Numbered from the stretch's first letter, positions 7,942 to 15,826 are shown. The stretch: 18,600 bases of DNA from an uncultured beta proteobacterium (GCA_902826155.1 CADEDU010000027.1:1-18600); one strand, 5' to 3'. Numbers and translations are program-made. Notes: generated by a model from the sequence alone, not told the origin.

Positions 7942-8400
7942 ATGCGCGCTCGCATCTCGCGATTCTGCGGCTGGCTCGCCGCGATCTGTCTGGCCGGCAT
8001 GATGCTGGTGACCGTGACCGACGTGGTCATGCGCCACCTGTTGGGCAAGCCGATCCGCGGCGTGGTCGACATAGTCGAACTGTTGCTCACCGGGGCGTTC
8101 TTCCTCGCGCTGCCGGCCGCGTTCTTCCGCGAGGAGCACATCGTGGTCGACGTGCTCGATCACAAGATGCCGCGCGCAGTGATATGGCTGAAGCGGCTCT
8201 CGGCGCTGTTGGCGGTGGCGGTACTCACGGTCATGGCCTGGCAGGGCTACAAGGTCGCAGGCGATATGGCCATGTTCGGCGATGTCACTTCCGATCTGTC
8301 CTGGCCGAAGGTGTGGTACTGGATTCCGGTGTTGGCGGGCATCATCGGCGGGGCGATCGCCGCTGCGGTGATGATGTTCGCGCGGGATGAGCGGCAATGA
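7942..8400 (+). CDS. TRAP transporter small membrane subunit, DctQ family
   Basis: Four-helix integral membrane protein of 152 residues, the small permease subunit that pairs with DctM. Hydrophobic segments lie at about 9-30, 43-62, 83-103 and 126-147. The family pattern is clear: TVTDVVMRHLLGKPIRGVVDIVE at the end of helix 1, and FFREEHIVVDVL after helix 2. The N-terminus matches the usual family start, so the ATG at 7942 is preferred although the only good ribosome binding site is 27 bases upstream. Its stop overlaps the DctM start as ATGA (8397-8400), indicating translational coupling. Confidence 0.94.
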   Translation: MRARISRFCGWLAAICLAGMMLVTVTDVVMRHLLGKPIRGVVDIVELLLTGAFFLALPAAFFREEHIVVDVLDHKMPRAVIWLKRLSALLAVAVLTVMAWQGYKVAGDMAMFGDVTSDLSWPKVWYWIPVLAGIIGGAIAAAVMMFARDERQ

Positions 8401-9701
8401 GCGTCGGCATGATCGGCCTGCTGGGCGTCATCGCGCTGCTGGCGGCGATCCTCATCCGCATTCCGATCGGCGTCGCGCTCGCGGGCGTTGGCGTGCTGGG
8501 TTACGCCGCCGCCGATGGCTGGCCCAAGGCACTCAAGATGTTCGGCACCGTGCCGTTCGAACTCGCAAGCGCCTATTCGCTCTCGGTGGTGCCGCTGTTC
8601 ATCCTGATGGGGGCCATCGCGTCGCGCGCCAACATGTCGCGCGAGCTGTTCGACGCGGCCAACGCGATCTTCTCCGGCCTGCGCGGCGCGCTGGCGAGCG
8701 CGACGATCGGCGCATGCGCCGCGTTCGGTGCGATCTGCGGCTCGTCGATTGCCACGGCCGCCACGTTCTCCAAGGTGGCGATCCCGGAGATGCGCCGCCA
8801 CGGTTACGAACCGGGCTTCGCGGCCGGCGCCGTTGCGTCGGCGGGTACGCTGGGCATTCTCATTCCACCGTCGGTGATGCTCGCCATCTACGCCGTCGTG
8901 GCTGAGCAATCGCTGCCGAAACTGTTCGCCGCAGCGTTGATTCCGGGGCTGGTTCTCGCCCTGCTCTTCGTGATCACCGTCACCATCGTCACGCGCCTCA
9001 ACCCGAAGATCGCACCGATGGTGCCGCCGATGCCCACCGCGCAGCGACTGGCCGCGGCCAAGGGCTTGTGGAAGCTGGTGCTGCTGTTCTTCTTCGCCGT
9101 CGTCGGCATCTATCTGGGCTGGTTCTCGCCCACCGAGGCCGCCGGTGTCGCCGCGTTCGTCGCCATGGTCATCGGCTTCGCGACGCGGCAACTCACGATT
9201 CGCGGTTTGATCGACGCACTGATGGAAACCGCCTACGCGACCGCGATGCTGTTCTTCATCGTCGTGGGCGCGTTCATCTTCTCGCGCTTCGTGGTGCTCA
9301 CCCAATTGCCCAACCACCTGTCGAACTGGGTGACGACGATGGGATTTTCGCCCTTGCTGGTGCTGCTGGCGATCATCGCGCTGTTCATCCTGCTCGGCAC
9401 ATTCCTGGAGGAAGTGAGCACCATCCTGATCACCGTGCCGGTGCTGCTGCCACTGGTGGTCAAGATGGGCTATGACCCGGTCTGGTTCGGCATCATGGTG
9501 ACGGTGCTGTGCACGATCGGTCTGATCAGTCCGCCCACGGGCCTGACGGTATTCGTGATCCAGGCGCAGAACACCGATATTCCGGTGACGCGTATCTACC
9601 GCGGCACGCTGCCGTTCCTGGTTGCTGACTTCGTGCTGGTCGCGCTGCTGATCGCGATTCCGTCGATGGCTCTGTGGCTGCCGACAGTGTTCAAGATGTA
9701 G
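8397..9701 (+). CDS. TRAP transporter large membrane subunit, DctM family
   Basis: Main permease of the TRAP transporter, 434 residues and very hydrophobic, with about 12 membrane segments. The best signature is residues 111-160, where GAICGSSIATAATF, IPEMRRHGYEPGFAAG and TLGILIPPS follow one another as in characterised DctM proteins. WFSPTEAAGVAAF near 242-254 is the second conserved region, and SPPTGLTVFVIQ near the C-terminus the third. Its start overlaps the DctQ stop by four bases. Together with the receptor gene it makes a complete importer driven by a cation gradient and probably specific for an organic acid. Confidence 0.96.
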   Translation: MSVGMIGLLGVIALLAAILIRIPIGVALAGVGVLGYAAADGWPKALKMFGTVPFELASAYSLSVVPLFILMGAIASRANMSRELFDAANAIFSGLRGALASATIGACAAFGAICGSSIATAATFSKVAIPEMRRHGYEPGFAAGAVASAGTLGILIPPSVMLAIYAVVAEQSLPKLFAAALIPGLVLALLFVITVTIVTRLNPKIAPMVPPMPTAQRLAAAKGLWKLVLLFFFAVVGIYLGWFSPTEAAGVAAFVAMVIGFATRQLTIRGLIDALMETAYATAMLFFIVVGAFIFSRFVVLTQLPNHLSNWVTTMGFSPLLVLLAIIALFILLGTFLEEVSTILITVPVLLPLVVKMGYDPVWFGIMVTVLCTIGLISPPTGLTVFVIQAQNTDIPVTRIYRGTLPFLVADFVLVALLIAIPSMALWLPTVFKM

Positions 9702-9725
9702 CGTGCCTGTCCTGCGCGCGGCGGC

Positions 9726-9755
9726 TTGACACTGCAGCGAGCGCTGCGGTCTGAT
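9726..9755 (+). promoter_or_regulatory. Candidate sigma-70 promoter before the enolase-family gene
   Basis: A perfect -35 hexamer TTGACA (9726-9731) is followed after 18 bases by TCTGAT (9750-9755, four of six matches to the -10 consensus). Transcription would begin about 20 bases before the ATG at 9783. The spacer carries a dyad GCAGCG-AG-CGCTGC (9734-9747), so a regulator could bind between the two hexamers. This would be an internal promoter for the enzyme genes, separate from the promoter of the transporter genes. Confidence 0.35.
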
Positions 9756-9782
9756 CGGGCGACCTCCTCGCCTTCAATCCCC

Positions 9783-10943
9783 ATGTCGCGCATCGCCTCG
9801 ATCGACACCATCCTGGTTCAGTTGCCCACCCGCCGCGAGCACAAGTGGACCGGGCTCACCGAACCGATCGGCCGCTACGTGCTGGTGAAGATGACCGACG
9901 ATGCCGGTCGCGTCGGCTGGGGCGAGGCGCCTGCGCTCAAGGATTGGGGCGGCGAATTCGGCCGCTACTTCGGCGAGTCGCCCAGCATCACGCGTCTGGT
10001 GATGCAGAGCTACCTCGCACCCGGCGTGATCGGTCTTGAACTGGCGAATTTCGTCGAGCTGCACGCGCGCATGGATCAGGTGGTCAAGGGCTATCCGTAC
10101 GCCAAGTCCGCGATCGATTTCGCCTACTACGATCTGAGCGCCAAGGCACTCGGCGTGCCGGCGTACGCGCTGTTGGGCGGGCGCGCGCGCAATCGCGTTC
10201 CGGTGACGCATTCGATCGGCCTGCTCGGCATCGAAGAAGCCATTCGCGAATGTGCGCAGGTGGCGCGCGAAGGCATCCGCACCATCAAGATCAAGGTCGG
10301 GCAGAACCCGAAACGCGATGTCGAGATCGTGCGCGAGATCCGCCACGCGGTGGGGCCCGATGTCGACCTGTGCGTCGATGCCAACGAGGGTTACGCCACA
10401 CCGGGTGAGGCAATCCGCACCATTCGCGCGATGGAACCGTTCAACCTCAAGTATGCCGAGCAGCCGGTGATGGGGATCGAACGCATCGCCGAAGTCTCGC
10501 GCGCGATCGACACTCCGGTGATGGCCGACGAGAGCGCCTGGAACAGCCACGACGTGGTGCAGATCATCGAGCGGCGCGCCGCCGAGATCGTGTCGATCTA
10601 CACCACCAAGCCCGGCGGCCTGTATCGCGCGATGGAAGTCGCCGCGGTGTGCCGCGCCGCCGGGATCGTGTGCAACGTGAACGGCTCGGTGGAGCTGGGC
10701 GTGGGCAACCGCGCCAACATCACGCTCGCGGCCGCGGCACCGTCGGTGACGCTGTCGAACGTCGTGCCGGTGTCGACGCCGGCTGAATTCCAATCGGGGC
10801 AGATCGCCGGGATCTACTACAAGGACGATCTGCTGCGCGCGCCGATGAAATTCGTCGACGGCACGATCGAGGTGCCCGATACGCCGGGGTTAGGCATCGA
10901 CGTGGACGAGGCGAAGATCGCGCGGTATCGGATTGCCGACTAG
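9783..10943 (+). CDS. Enolase-superfamily enzyme, muconate-lactonizing (MLE) subgroup
   Basis: Cytoplasmic Mg-dependent enzyme of 386 residues that removes a proton next to a carboxylate. The N-terminal capping domain is about 1-125 and the barrel about 130-360. Catalytic K169 and K171 lie in TIKIKVG. Metal ligands are D199 (CVDANEGY), E226 (YAEQPV) and D249 (VMADES). K276 lies in TTKPGG on the opposite face. Two lysines on strand 2 plus one on strand 6 define the MLE subgroup: cycloisomerases, dipeptide and amino-acid epimerases, N-acyl amino acid racemases, o-succinylbenzoate synthase. Mandelate-racemase members carry a His-Asp pair instead of the strand-6 lysine. The ATG at 9783 starts directly with the domain (MSRIASIDTI) but lacks a ribosome binding site; an in-frame TTG at 9726 is less likely. 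Racemisation or epimerisation of an imported carboxylate is the simplest guess. Confidence 0.93.
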   Translation: MSRIASIDTILVQLPTRREHKWTGLTEPIGRYVLVKMTDDAGRVGWGEAPALKDWGGEFGRYFGESPSITRLVMQSYLAPGVIGLELANFVELHARMDQVVKGYPYAKSAIDFAYYDLSAKALGVPAYALLGGRARNRVPVTHSIGLLGIEEAIRECAQVAREGIRTIKIKVGQNPKRDVEIVREIRHAVGPDVDLCVDANEGYATPGEAIRTIRAMEPFNLKYAEQPVMGIERIAEVSRAIDTPVMADESAWNSHDVVQIIERRAAEIVSIYTTKPGGLYRAMEVAAVCRAAGIVCNVNGSVELGVGNRANITLAAAAPSVTLSNVVPVSTPAEFQSGQIAGIYYKDDLLRAPMKFVDGTIEVPDTPGLGIDVDEAKIARYRIAD

Positions 10944-10978
10944 TACCTGTTGCCTGCATTTGATTCGGGGTGTGCTGA

Positions 10979-12112
10979 ATGAGAGCTGAAATCGTCCAAC
11001 GCGTCGCCGGTGCTGCCAGGCAGCATGACCTCGACGCGATGATCACCTGCGGGCCGGAGAACTTCGCCTATCTCACCGGATTCGTGGTGCCTTCGCAGCC
11101 GCTGATGCGCCATCGCCACGCCATGACCATCACCACCGCGAACGGCGACACCGCCATCCTCGGCGTGGACATGGAAGCCACCACCATCGGGCGCCGCGAG
11201 CCGAACACGAAAACGAAGATATGGGCCGAGTTCGCCGACAACTGCATCGCGTCGCTCGCCGCGCTGCTCACCGAGATGGGGCTCGCGCGCGCCAGGATCG
11301 GCATCGAGCTGAGCTACCTGCCTGCCGTCGATTTCGACAAGCTCAAGACCGCGCTGCCCACCGCCACGTTCGTCGGCAATCAGCAGATCTTCGACCGGCT
11401 GCGTCAGATCAAGACGCCCGACGAGATCGCGCTGCTGCGCCGCCTCTCGCGCATCGCCGATCAGTCGATCACCGACGCCCTGCGCGCGGTGAAGGCTGGT
11501 GATTCCGAGATGGACCTCGCCGGTCATCTCACACGCAATGTCTATGCGCTCGGTGCCGAGCAATTCAAGTTGATGATCGTCGCCACCGGCGATCGCAGCG
11601 AGCTGCCCAACGTCGGTCCGAGCGAGCGACGGCTGCAGGCGGGCGACGTGTGCCGCATCGAGATCTTCTCGGTGATCTCCGGCTACCAAGCCGGCGTGTG
11701 TCGCACTGCGGTCGTGCAGAAAGCACCACCGCATGCCGAGCGCATCTGGAAGCATCTGGTCGAGTGCAAGGTTCAGTTACTGGACCAAGCCAAGCCCGGC
11801 GCGAGCTGCCGCGCGATCTACGACGCGTTCATCAGCAAGCTCGCCGAGCTGAATCTGCCGCCGATCTCGTTCGTCGGTCACGGCATCGGGTTGTTCCTGC
11901 ACGAGGATCCATATCTTGGCAAGACGCCCGAGATCGGCCGCGCGGGCGACGCGCAACTCGAGGCCGGCATGGTGCTGGGGGTGGAGCCGCTGTGCTATCG
12001 CACCGGCTACGGTTTCGGCATGCAGCTGAAGGACATGCTGCTCATCACGCCCACCGGCTGCGAGATGCTGTCCGACTATTGCTCGAACGACGAGTTGATC
12101 GTCGTCAAGTGA
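10979..12112 (+). CDS. M24/creatinase-fold protein with an altered metal site
   Basis: Protein of 377 residues with the two-domain aminopeptidase-P/creatinase layout: N-terminal creatinase-like domain about 1-140 and pita-bread domain about 145-375. Comparing with the five metal ligands of M24 peptidases, E228 replaces the first Asp (CRIEIFS). G239 replaces the second Asp, 11 residues later as in the family (YQAGVCRT). H301 is kept (VGHGIG, with H308 following in FLHEDP) and E336 is kept (GVEPLCY). K351 replaces the last Glu (GMQLKDMLLIT). Loss of three of five ligands argues against a dinuclear metallopeptidase. Creatinase, a metal-free C-N hydrolase of this fold, is a better model. ISGY before the lost Asp also recalls creatinase. 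The gene lies 35 nt after the enolase gene and 8 nt before the dehydrogenase gene, so it is part of the same operon. Function beyond the fold is inferred. Confidence 0.9.
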   Translation: MRAEIVQRVAGAARQHDLDAMITCGPENFAYLTGFVVPSQPLMRHRHAMTITTANGDTAILGVDMEATTIGRREPNTKTKIWAEFADNCIASLAALLTEMGLARARIGIELSYLPAVDFDKLKTALPTATFVGNQQIFDRLRQIKTPDEIALLRRLSRIADQSITDALRAVKAGDSEMDLAGHLTRNVYALGAEQFKLMIVATGDRSELPNVGPSERRLQAGDVCRIEIFSVISGYQAGVCRTAVVQKAPPHAERIWKHLVECKVQLLDQAKPGASCRAIYDAFISKLAELNLPPISFVGHGIGLFLHEDPYLGKTPEIGRAGDAQLEAGMVLGVEPLCYRTGYGFGMQLKDMLLITPTGCEMLSDYCSNDELIVVK

Positions 12113-12120
12113 ACCGAGCC

Positions 12121-13206
12121 ATGCGCGTCGCCGTCATCGGAGCAGGCGCAGGCGGTGCAGCGGCGGTGGCCGAGTTGACGCTGGCGGGCCATCAGCTCGC
12201 GTTGTGGAATCGCTCGAAAGAGACGCTCGCACCGTTCATCACGCGCGGTGGCGTCGAATACGAAGGCGTGCTCGGCTCGGGCTTCGCACAGCCGCACCGC
12301 ATGACCGGCGATATCGCCACCGCGGTATCCGATGCCGAGGTCGCGTTGGTGTGTCTGCCCACCATCTCGCACGTTGCGGTGGCACAGGCGCTTGCCGCGG
12401 CGGGCGCGCATGCGATTCCGGTCGTACTCAACCCCGGTCACACCGGCGGCGCATTGGAGTTTCGCGAAGCGTATCGACGCGCCTCGGGTGGACCAACGCC
12501 ACCGATCGCCGAGTTCCACACGCTCACCTATATCGCGCGTAAATACGCACCGGCGCGCGTCACGGTCACTGGAAAAGCGAAGTTCCTGCGGCTTGGTGTG
12601 CTGCCCGGCGGTGATGCAGCGGCGCGCGCGGCGCAAGCGTTGTTTCCAGTGGCACAACGCGTGCCCGACGTACTGAACTCGAGCCTCGCCAATCTGAACA
12701 TGACGTTGCACGCACCGTGCGCGGTGCTGGGCGCGGCATGGATCGAGGCCACGCGCGGCGACTTCACCTTCTACGTGCAAGGGATGACGCCCGGCGTCAC
12801 GCGCGTGATGCAGGCCCTCGACAGCGAGCGCCTCGCGGTGGCGCGCGCCTTCGGCCACGAGTTGTTGCCGCTCGGCGCCGAGATGCAGCAGTACGGCACG
12901 GTTGAACCTGGGGTGCGAGACACCGCCGATCTGGCCGGCGCGATCGCCAGCGGCGAAGCCAACAAACGCATCAAGGCACCCGATTCGCTGCAGCATCGCT
13001 ATTACCTCGAAGATTTCGGTCATGGCCTGGTGCCGTTCATCGCGCTCGCCCAGGCTGCGGGTGTGTCGGTGCCGACGGCGAATGCGCTGCTCGATCTCGG
13101 TGCCGCGCTCACCGGCGTGAACTTTCGCGCGCGCGGCCGTACTGCGGATTCGATGGGAATCGCCGGGCTCGATCGCGACGCGTTGCTGAACCTGGTGAGC
13201 GCGTAG
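12121..13206 (+). CDS. Octopine/nopaline dehydrogenase-family NAD(P) oxidoreductase
   Basis: Protein of 361 residues starting with a Rossmann motif MRVAVIGAGAGG (G7-x-G9-x-x-G12). The N-terminal nucleotide-binding domain runs to about 180 (with VALVCLPTISH and VVLNPGHTGG at 75-110). The helical C-terminal domain follows and matches the NAD/NADP octopine/nopaline dehydrogenase family in layout. H197 in NMTLHAPCAV fits the catalytic His of that family. Such enzymes interconvert an N-(carboxyalkyl) amino acid with an amino acid plus a keto acid; ketopantoate-reductase-like alternatives share the fold. The ATG is 8 nt after the M24 stop with only a weak ribosome binding site. Neighbouring C-N-active candidates fit an opine-like or N-substituted amino acid substrate. 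The direction of reaction in a catabolic cluster would be oxidation. The substrate is unknown. Confidence 0.87.
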   Translation: MRVAVIGAGAGGAAAVAELTLAGHQLALWNRSKETLAPFITRGGVEYEGVLGSGFAQPHRMTGDIATAVSDAEVALVCLPTISHVAVAQALAAAGAHAIPVVLNPGHTGGALEFREAYRRASGGPTPPIAEFHTLTYIARKYAPARVTVTGKAKFLRLGVLPGGDAAARAAQALFPVAQRVPDVLNSSLANLNMTLHAPCAVLGAAWIEATRGDFTFYVQGMTPGVTRVMQALDSERLAVARAFGHELLPLGAEMQQYGTVEPGVRDTADLAGAIASGEANKRIKAPDSLQHRYYLEDFGHGLVPFIALAQAAGVSVPTANALLDLGAALTGVNFRARGRTADSMGIAGLDRDALLNLVSA

Positions 13207-13224
13207 TGCGCAAGTCCAAATCGA

Positions 13225-13236
13225 CGCGTGCACGCG
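13225..13236. repeat. 12-bp perfect palindrome CGCGTGCACGCG
   Basis: Self-complementary 12-mer in the 106-nt gap between the dehydrogenase gene and the flavin oxidoreductase gene. The overlapping stretch GCACGCGC (13230-13237) can also pair with GCGCGTGC at 13262-13269 to form a longer hairpin with a 24-base loop. No T-run follows, so an intrinsic terminator is unlikely. It could mark an internal regulatory break in the cluster, but alternating CG-rich palindromes arise easily in DNA of this composition. Confidence 0.3.
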
Positions 13237-13312
13237 CGACGCAACGTTTTCTGGAATGCATGCGCGTGCGACGACGCACCATGGCGTTTCGTTCAGATGC
13301 AGGGGAATCGTG

Positions 13313-14308
13313 ATGGGTAAGGTTCGCATCGGCGTGAGCTTCGACGGCTTCATCCCGTTCGCCGATTCGCTCGCCATCGCCAAGGAGGCCGAGGCCGCCG
13401 GCGCTGCGAGCTTGTGGATGGCCGAGCACCTGGGCTATCGCGATTCACTCGGTTCGTGCATGGCGTTCGCGTTGGCCACGAAAACGGCAACGGTCGTGCC
13501 GACCGCGATCAGCCCATATCTGCGCAACCCGCTGCCGCTCGCGATGGCGATGGCCACGCTGGCCGAAGCTGCGCCCGGTCGCGTCGCGATCGCGGTGGGC
13601 GTGGGCAATCCGCTATTTCTGGCCGAAGCGGGCGTGCAGATGGAAAAGCCGCTGCGCGCCAATCGCGAATACGTCGAAGCGCTGCGCACGCTGTGGTCGG
13701 GCGAGCCGGCGCGACAACCCGAAGCGTTGCTGCATCGCCTGGCGGGCGCGCGCATGATGTTCCAGCCGCCGCAGCCGATTCCGATCTACCTCGCGCCGAT
13801 GAAGGAACAGAACCTGAAGCTGGCGGGGCGCATCGGCGATGGCGTCGTGCTCTCGGGGGGCCTGTCGCCCGAATACGCACGCGTGTCTCTCGAGTTCATG
13901 CGAGCGGGGGCACGCGAAGCGAACCGTGATCCGGCCGCGTTGCGTGCGGCGTCCTATATCTTCTTCATGGCCGCGCACAACACCCGCGATGCGATGGAGA
14001 AGTCGCGCCGCAAACTGGCGTTCGTGCTGCGCAACCGGTTCCTCGACGACAGCATCCGTCATTCGGGTCTGCCGATCGATCAGGAAGCGATCGTCGCGGC
14101 GATCAGCAAACGCGATCTCGATGGCGCAGCGCGGCTGGTGCCCGACGAGGCGGTCGAAGCGTTCACCGTATTCGGCACGCGCCGCCAATGCGCCGAGCGT
14201 CTGGAGCGTTACATCGCCGCGGGCATCGACGAGCCGGTACTGCTGCTGGTGGGCGAAGCGGCCGACCGCGGCGAGTCGCTCGCGGTGATCAGTGAATTCG
14301 CAACTTGA
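13313..14308 (+). CDS. LLM-class flavin-dependent oxidoreductase (luciferase-like TIM barrel)
   Basis: Protein of 331 residues from ATG at 13313, which has AGGGGA 6 nt upstream (13301-13306). A more upstream in-frame ATG at 13256 would add 19 residues without family resemblance and has no ribosome binding site. The opening strand KVRIGVSFDGFIPF, ASLWMAEHLGYRDS at about 32-46, GRVAIAVGVGNP at about 84-95, and GRIGDGVVLSGG are typical of bacterial-luciferase-like enzymes. The overall pattern is closest to the F420-type methylene-tetrahydromethanopterin-reductase branch. Whether the cofactor is FMN or F420 cannot be told from sequence by eye. The gene ends 14 nt before the TctC-like gene. A role in oxidising, or in reductively modifying, a pathway intermediate is inferred only from location. 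Confidence 0.9.
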   Translation: MGKVRIGVSFDGFIPFADSLAIAKEAEAAGAASLWMAEHLGYRDSLGSCMAFALATKTATVVPTAISPYLRNPLPLAMAMATLAEAAPGRVAIAVGVGNPLFLAEAGVQMEKPLRANREYVEALRTLWSGEPARQPEALLHRLAGARMMFQPPQPIPIYLAPMKEQNLKLAGRIGDGVVLSGGLSPEYARVSLEFMRAGAREANRDPAALRAASYIFFMAAHNTRDAMEKSRRKLAFVLRNRFLDDSIRHSGLPIDQEAIVAAISKRDLDGAARLVPDEAVEAFTVFGTRRQCAERLERYIAAGIDEPVLLLVGEAADRGESLAVISEFAT

Positions 14309-14322
14309 AACGGAGGATCGTC

Positions 14323-15297
14323 ATGTATCTGCGTCATGCACTTCGCGCCGCCTTGGGCGGCGTCCTGCTCGCCGGTTGGATAAGCGGCGCACTCGCGCAA
14401 GCGTTTCCCTCGCAGCCGGTCACCTTGATCGTGCCCTGGCCGCCGGGCGGCGGCAGCGACATCGCGATGCGACTGGTGGCCGACAGCGCGAGCAAGAAGT
14501 TCGGTGTGCCGGTGGTGGTGGTGAACAAGCCCGGCGCGGGCGGTTCGATCGGCCTGAAGGAAGTGGCCTCGGCCAAACCCGACGGCTACACGATCGGCAT
14601 GATGGCCACCGGTGCGATCTTCGCGCAGTACAACAATCCCAACGCCAGCGCGCTCAGCGACTTCGAGCCGATCGCGTTCATGGGTGACGACCCGTCGCTG
14701 CTGAGCGCGAACGCCAAGACCGGCTTCAAGAACGTTGCCGATTTCGTCAACGCCGCCAAGGCCAGTCCGGGCAAGATCAAGAACGGCAATGATCAGCCCG
14801 GTGGCTCGTCGCACATCACGGCGTCATTGATGGAAAAGACACTCGGCGTGAAGATCATCAAGGTTCCCTACGCGGGCTTCGCCCCGACCGTGCAGGCGCT
14901 GCTCGCCGGCGAGCTCGACACCGTGACCGTGCCGGCGCCTGACATCGTCCAGCATCACAAGTCAGGTGCCGTGCGCATTCTCGGCGTGGCGGGGAGTGAG
15001 CGGCATTTTCTGGCACCGGACGTGCCGACGTTCAAGGAGCAAGGCATCGATTTCGTGTCCGGCGTATGGCGCGTGATCGTCGGGCCGAAAGGCATCCCCA
15101 GCGACCGCGCGACAACGCTCGAAGCGAAACTGCTCGATGCGATGCGCGACAAGGAATTCCAGGACAAGGCGAAGAATGCCGGCTTCATCGTGAGCCCGAT
15201 GGGGCGCGCGGACACCGCAAAGCGCATGGCCGCGGAAGATGCTGCGATGTATCCGGTGTTCCTCGAAGCCGGTTTGGTGAAGACGCGACAAAAGTAA
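14323..15297 (+). CDS. TctC/Bug-family tripartite tricarboxylate transporter receptor
   Basis: Periplasmic solute-binding protein of 324 residues. The start ATG has CGGAGG 6 nt upstream (14311-14316). The signal peptide is 1-25 with cleavage at ALA|QA. The mature N-terminus AFPSQPVTLIVPWPPGGGSDIAMRL is the classical Bug-protein opening, where the PPGGGSD loop contributes to carboxylate binding. VVVNKPGAGGSIG, ASAKPDGYTIG and the region KVPYAGFAPTVQALLAGELDTV are the other family landmarks. These receptors are greatly expanded in Bordetella and relatives, where many serve no adjacent permease. This one is followed by its own TctB- and TctA-like subunits. Confidence 0.96.
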   Translation: MYLRHALRAALGGVLLAGWISGALAQAFPSQPVTLIVPWPPGGGSDIAMRLVADSASKKFGVPVVVVNKPGAGGSIGLKEVASAKPDGYTIGMMATGAIFAQYNNPNASALSDFEPIAFMGDDPSLLSANAKTGFKNVADFVNAAKASPGKIKNGNDQPGGSSHITASLMEKTLGVKIIKVPYAGFAPTVQALLAGELDTVTVPAPDIVQHHKSGAVRILGVAGSERHFLAPDVPTFKEQGIDFVSGVWRVIVGPKGIPSDRATTLEAKLLDAMRDKEFQDKAKNAGFIVSPMGRADTAKRMAAEDAAMYPVFLEAGLVKTRQK

Positions 15298-15370
15298 AAA
15301 CAGCATCGCCTGCGCCACGAACCGGGGCTGATCCAAGTCTGATCGGTTCCCAGGCAAACGATCCGCATCA

Positions 15371-15820
15371 ATGCCTCGCCTCGGCTCCGAGAAAGTTCTC
15401 GCCGGTCTGCTGTTTCTCGCGATCGGCGTCGCGGGTCTGTGGATCGGCCGCTCGCTCAACATCGGCACGGCCGCCGAGATGGGCGAAGGTTTCGTACCGC
15501 TGGCGATGTGCTGGGCACTGGTAGGGCTGGGCGTGTTGATTGTCGCGACAGGTTGGCGGCGCCCCGGTCCGCGCATGGAACCGATCGGTTGGCGGCCAGT
15601 CGTTTGGGTCACGGCGTCGGTGCTGGCCTTCGCCGCAACGTTGGAATCGCTCGGCGTGATCATCGCAACGTTCGTTGCGGTCGTGCTTGCGACCTTTGCG
15701 GGCGAACGTGCGCGCACGCGCGGGATCATCACGCTCGCCGCGGTACTGACGCTTGCTGTGCTGGCGATCTTCGTATGGGGGCTCGGATTGCCGTTGCGCG
15801 CTTGGCCGCGGCTCGGATAG
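15371..15820 (+). CDS. TctB-family small membrane subunit of tripartite tricarboxylate transporter
   Basis: Hydrophobic protein of 149 residues with segments at about 8-26, 41-61, 75-112 (one or two helices) and 118-140. The loop GRSLNIGTAAEMGEGFVP after helix 1 matches the pattern of TctB proteins (small polar loop with G-x-G-x-x-P before helix 2). Placement directly between the receptor and the large permease supports the call, because TctB sequences are poorly conserved. There is no clear ribosome binding site before the ATG, and 73 nt separate it from the receptor gene. Its stop is 6 nt before the TctA start. Confidence 0.88.
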   Translation: MPRLGSEKVLAGLLFLAIGVAGLWIGRSLNIGTAAEMGEGFVPLAMCWALVGLGVLIVATGWRRPGPRMEPIGWRPVVWVTASVLAFAATLESLGVIIATFVAVVLATFAGERARTRGIITLAAVLTLAVLAIFVWGLGLPLRAWPRLG

Positions 15821-15826
15821 CAAGCG

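Noticed and set aside
7854..8390. Possible frameshift in the DctQ gene, because a GTG at 7926 in another frame lies closer to the Shine-Dalgarno
   Set aside because: The protein from 7942 already has a complete DctQ N-terminus and four helices; the other frame encodes Arg-rich shadow sequence.
8247..9317. Minus-strand open frame of 356 codons
   Set aside because: Antisense to the DctM gene; its His/Arg/Glu/Asp-rich composition is what the complement of hydrophobic codons produces.
12076..13383. Minus-strand open frame of 435 codons
   Set aside because: Covers the octopine-DH-family gene and both borders in antisense; no motifs and Arg/His-rich.
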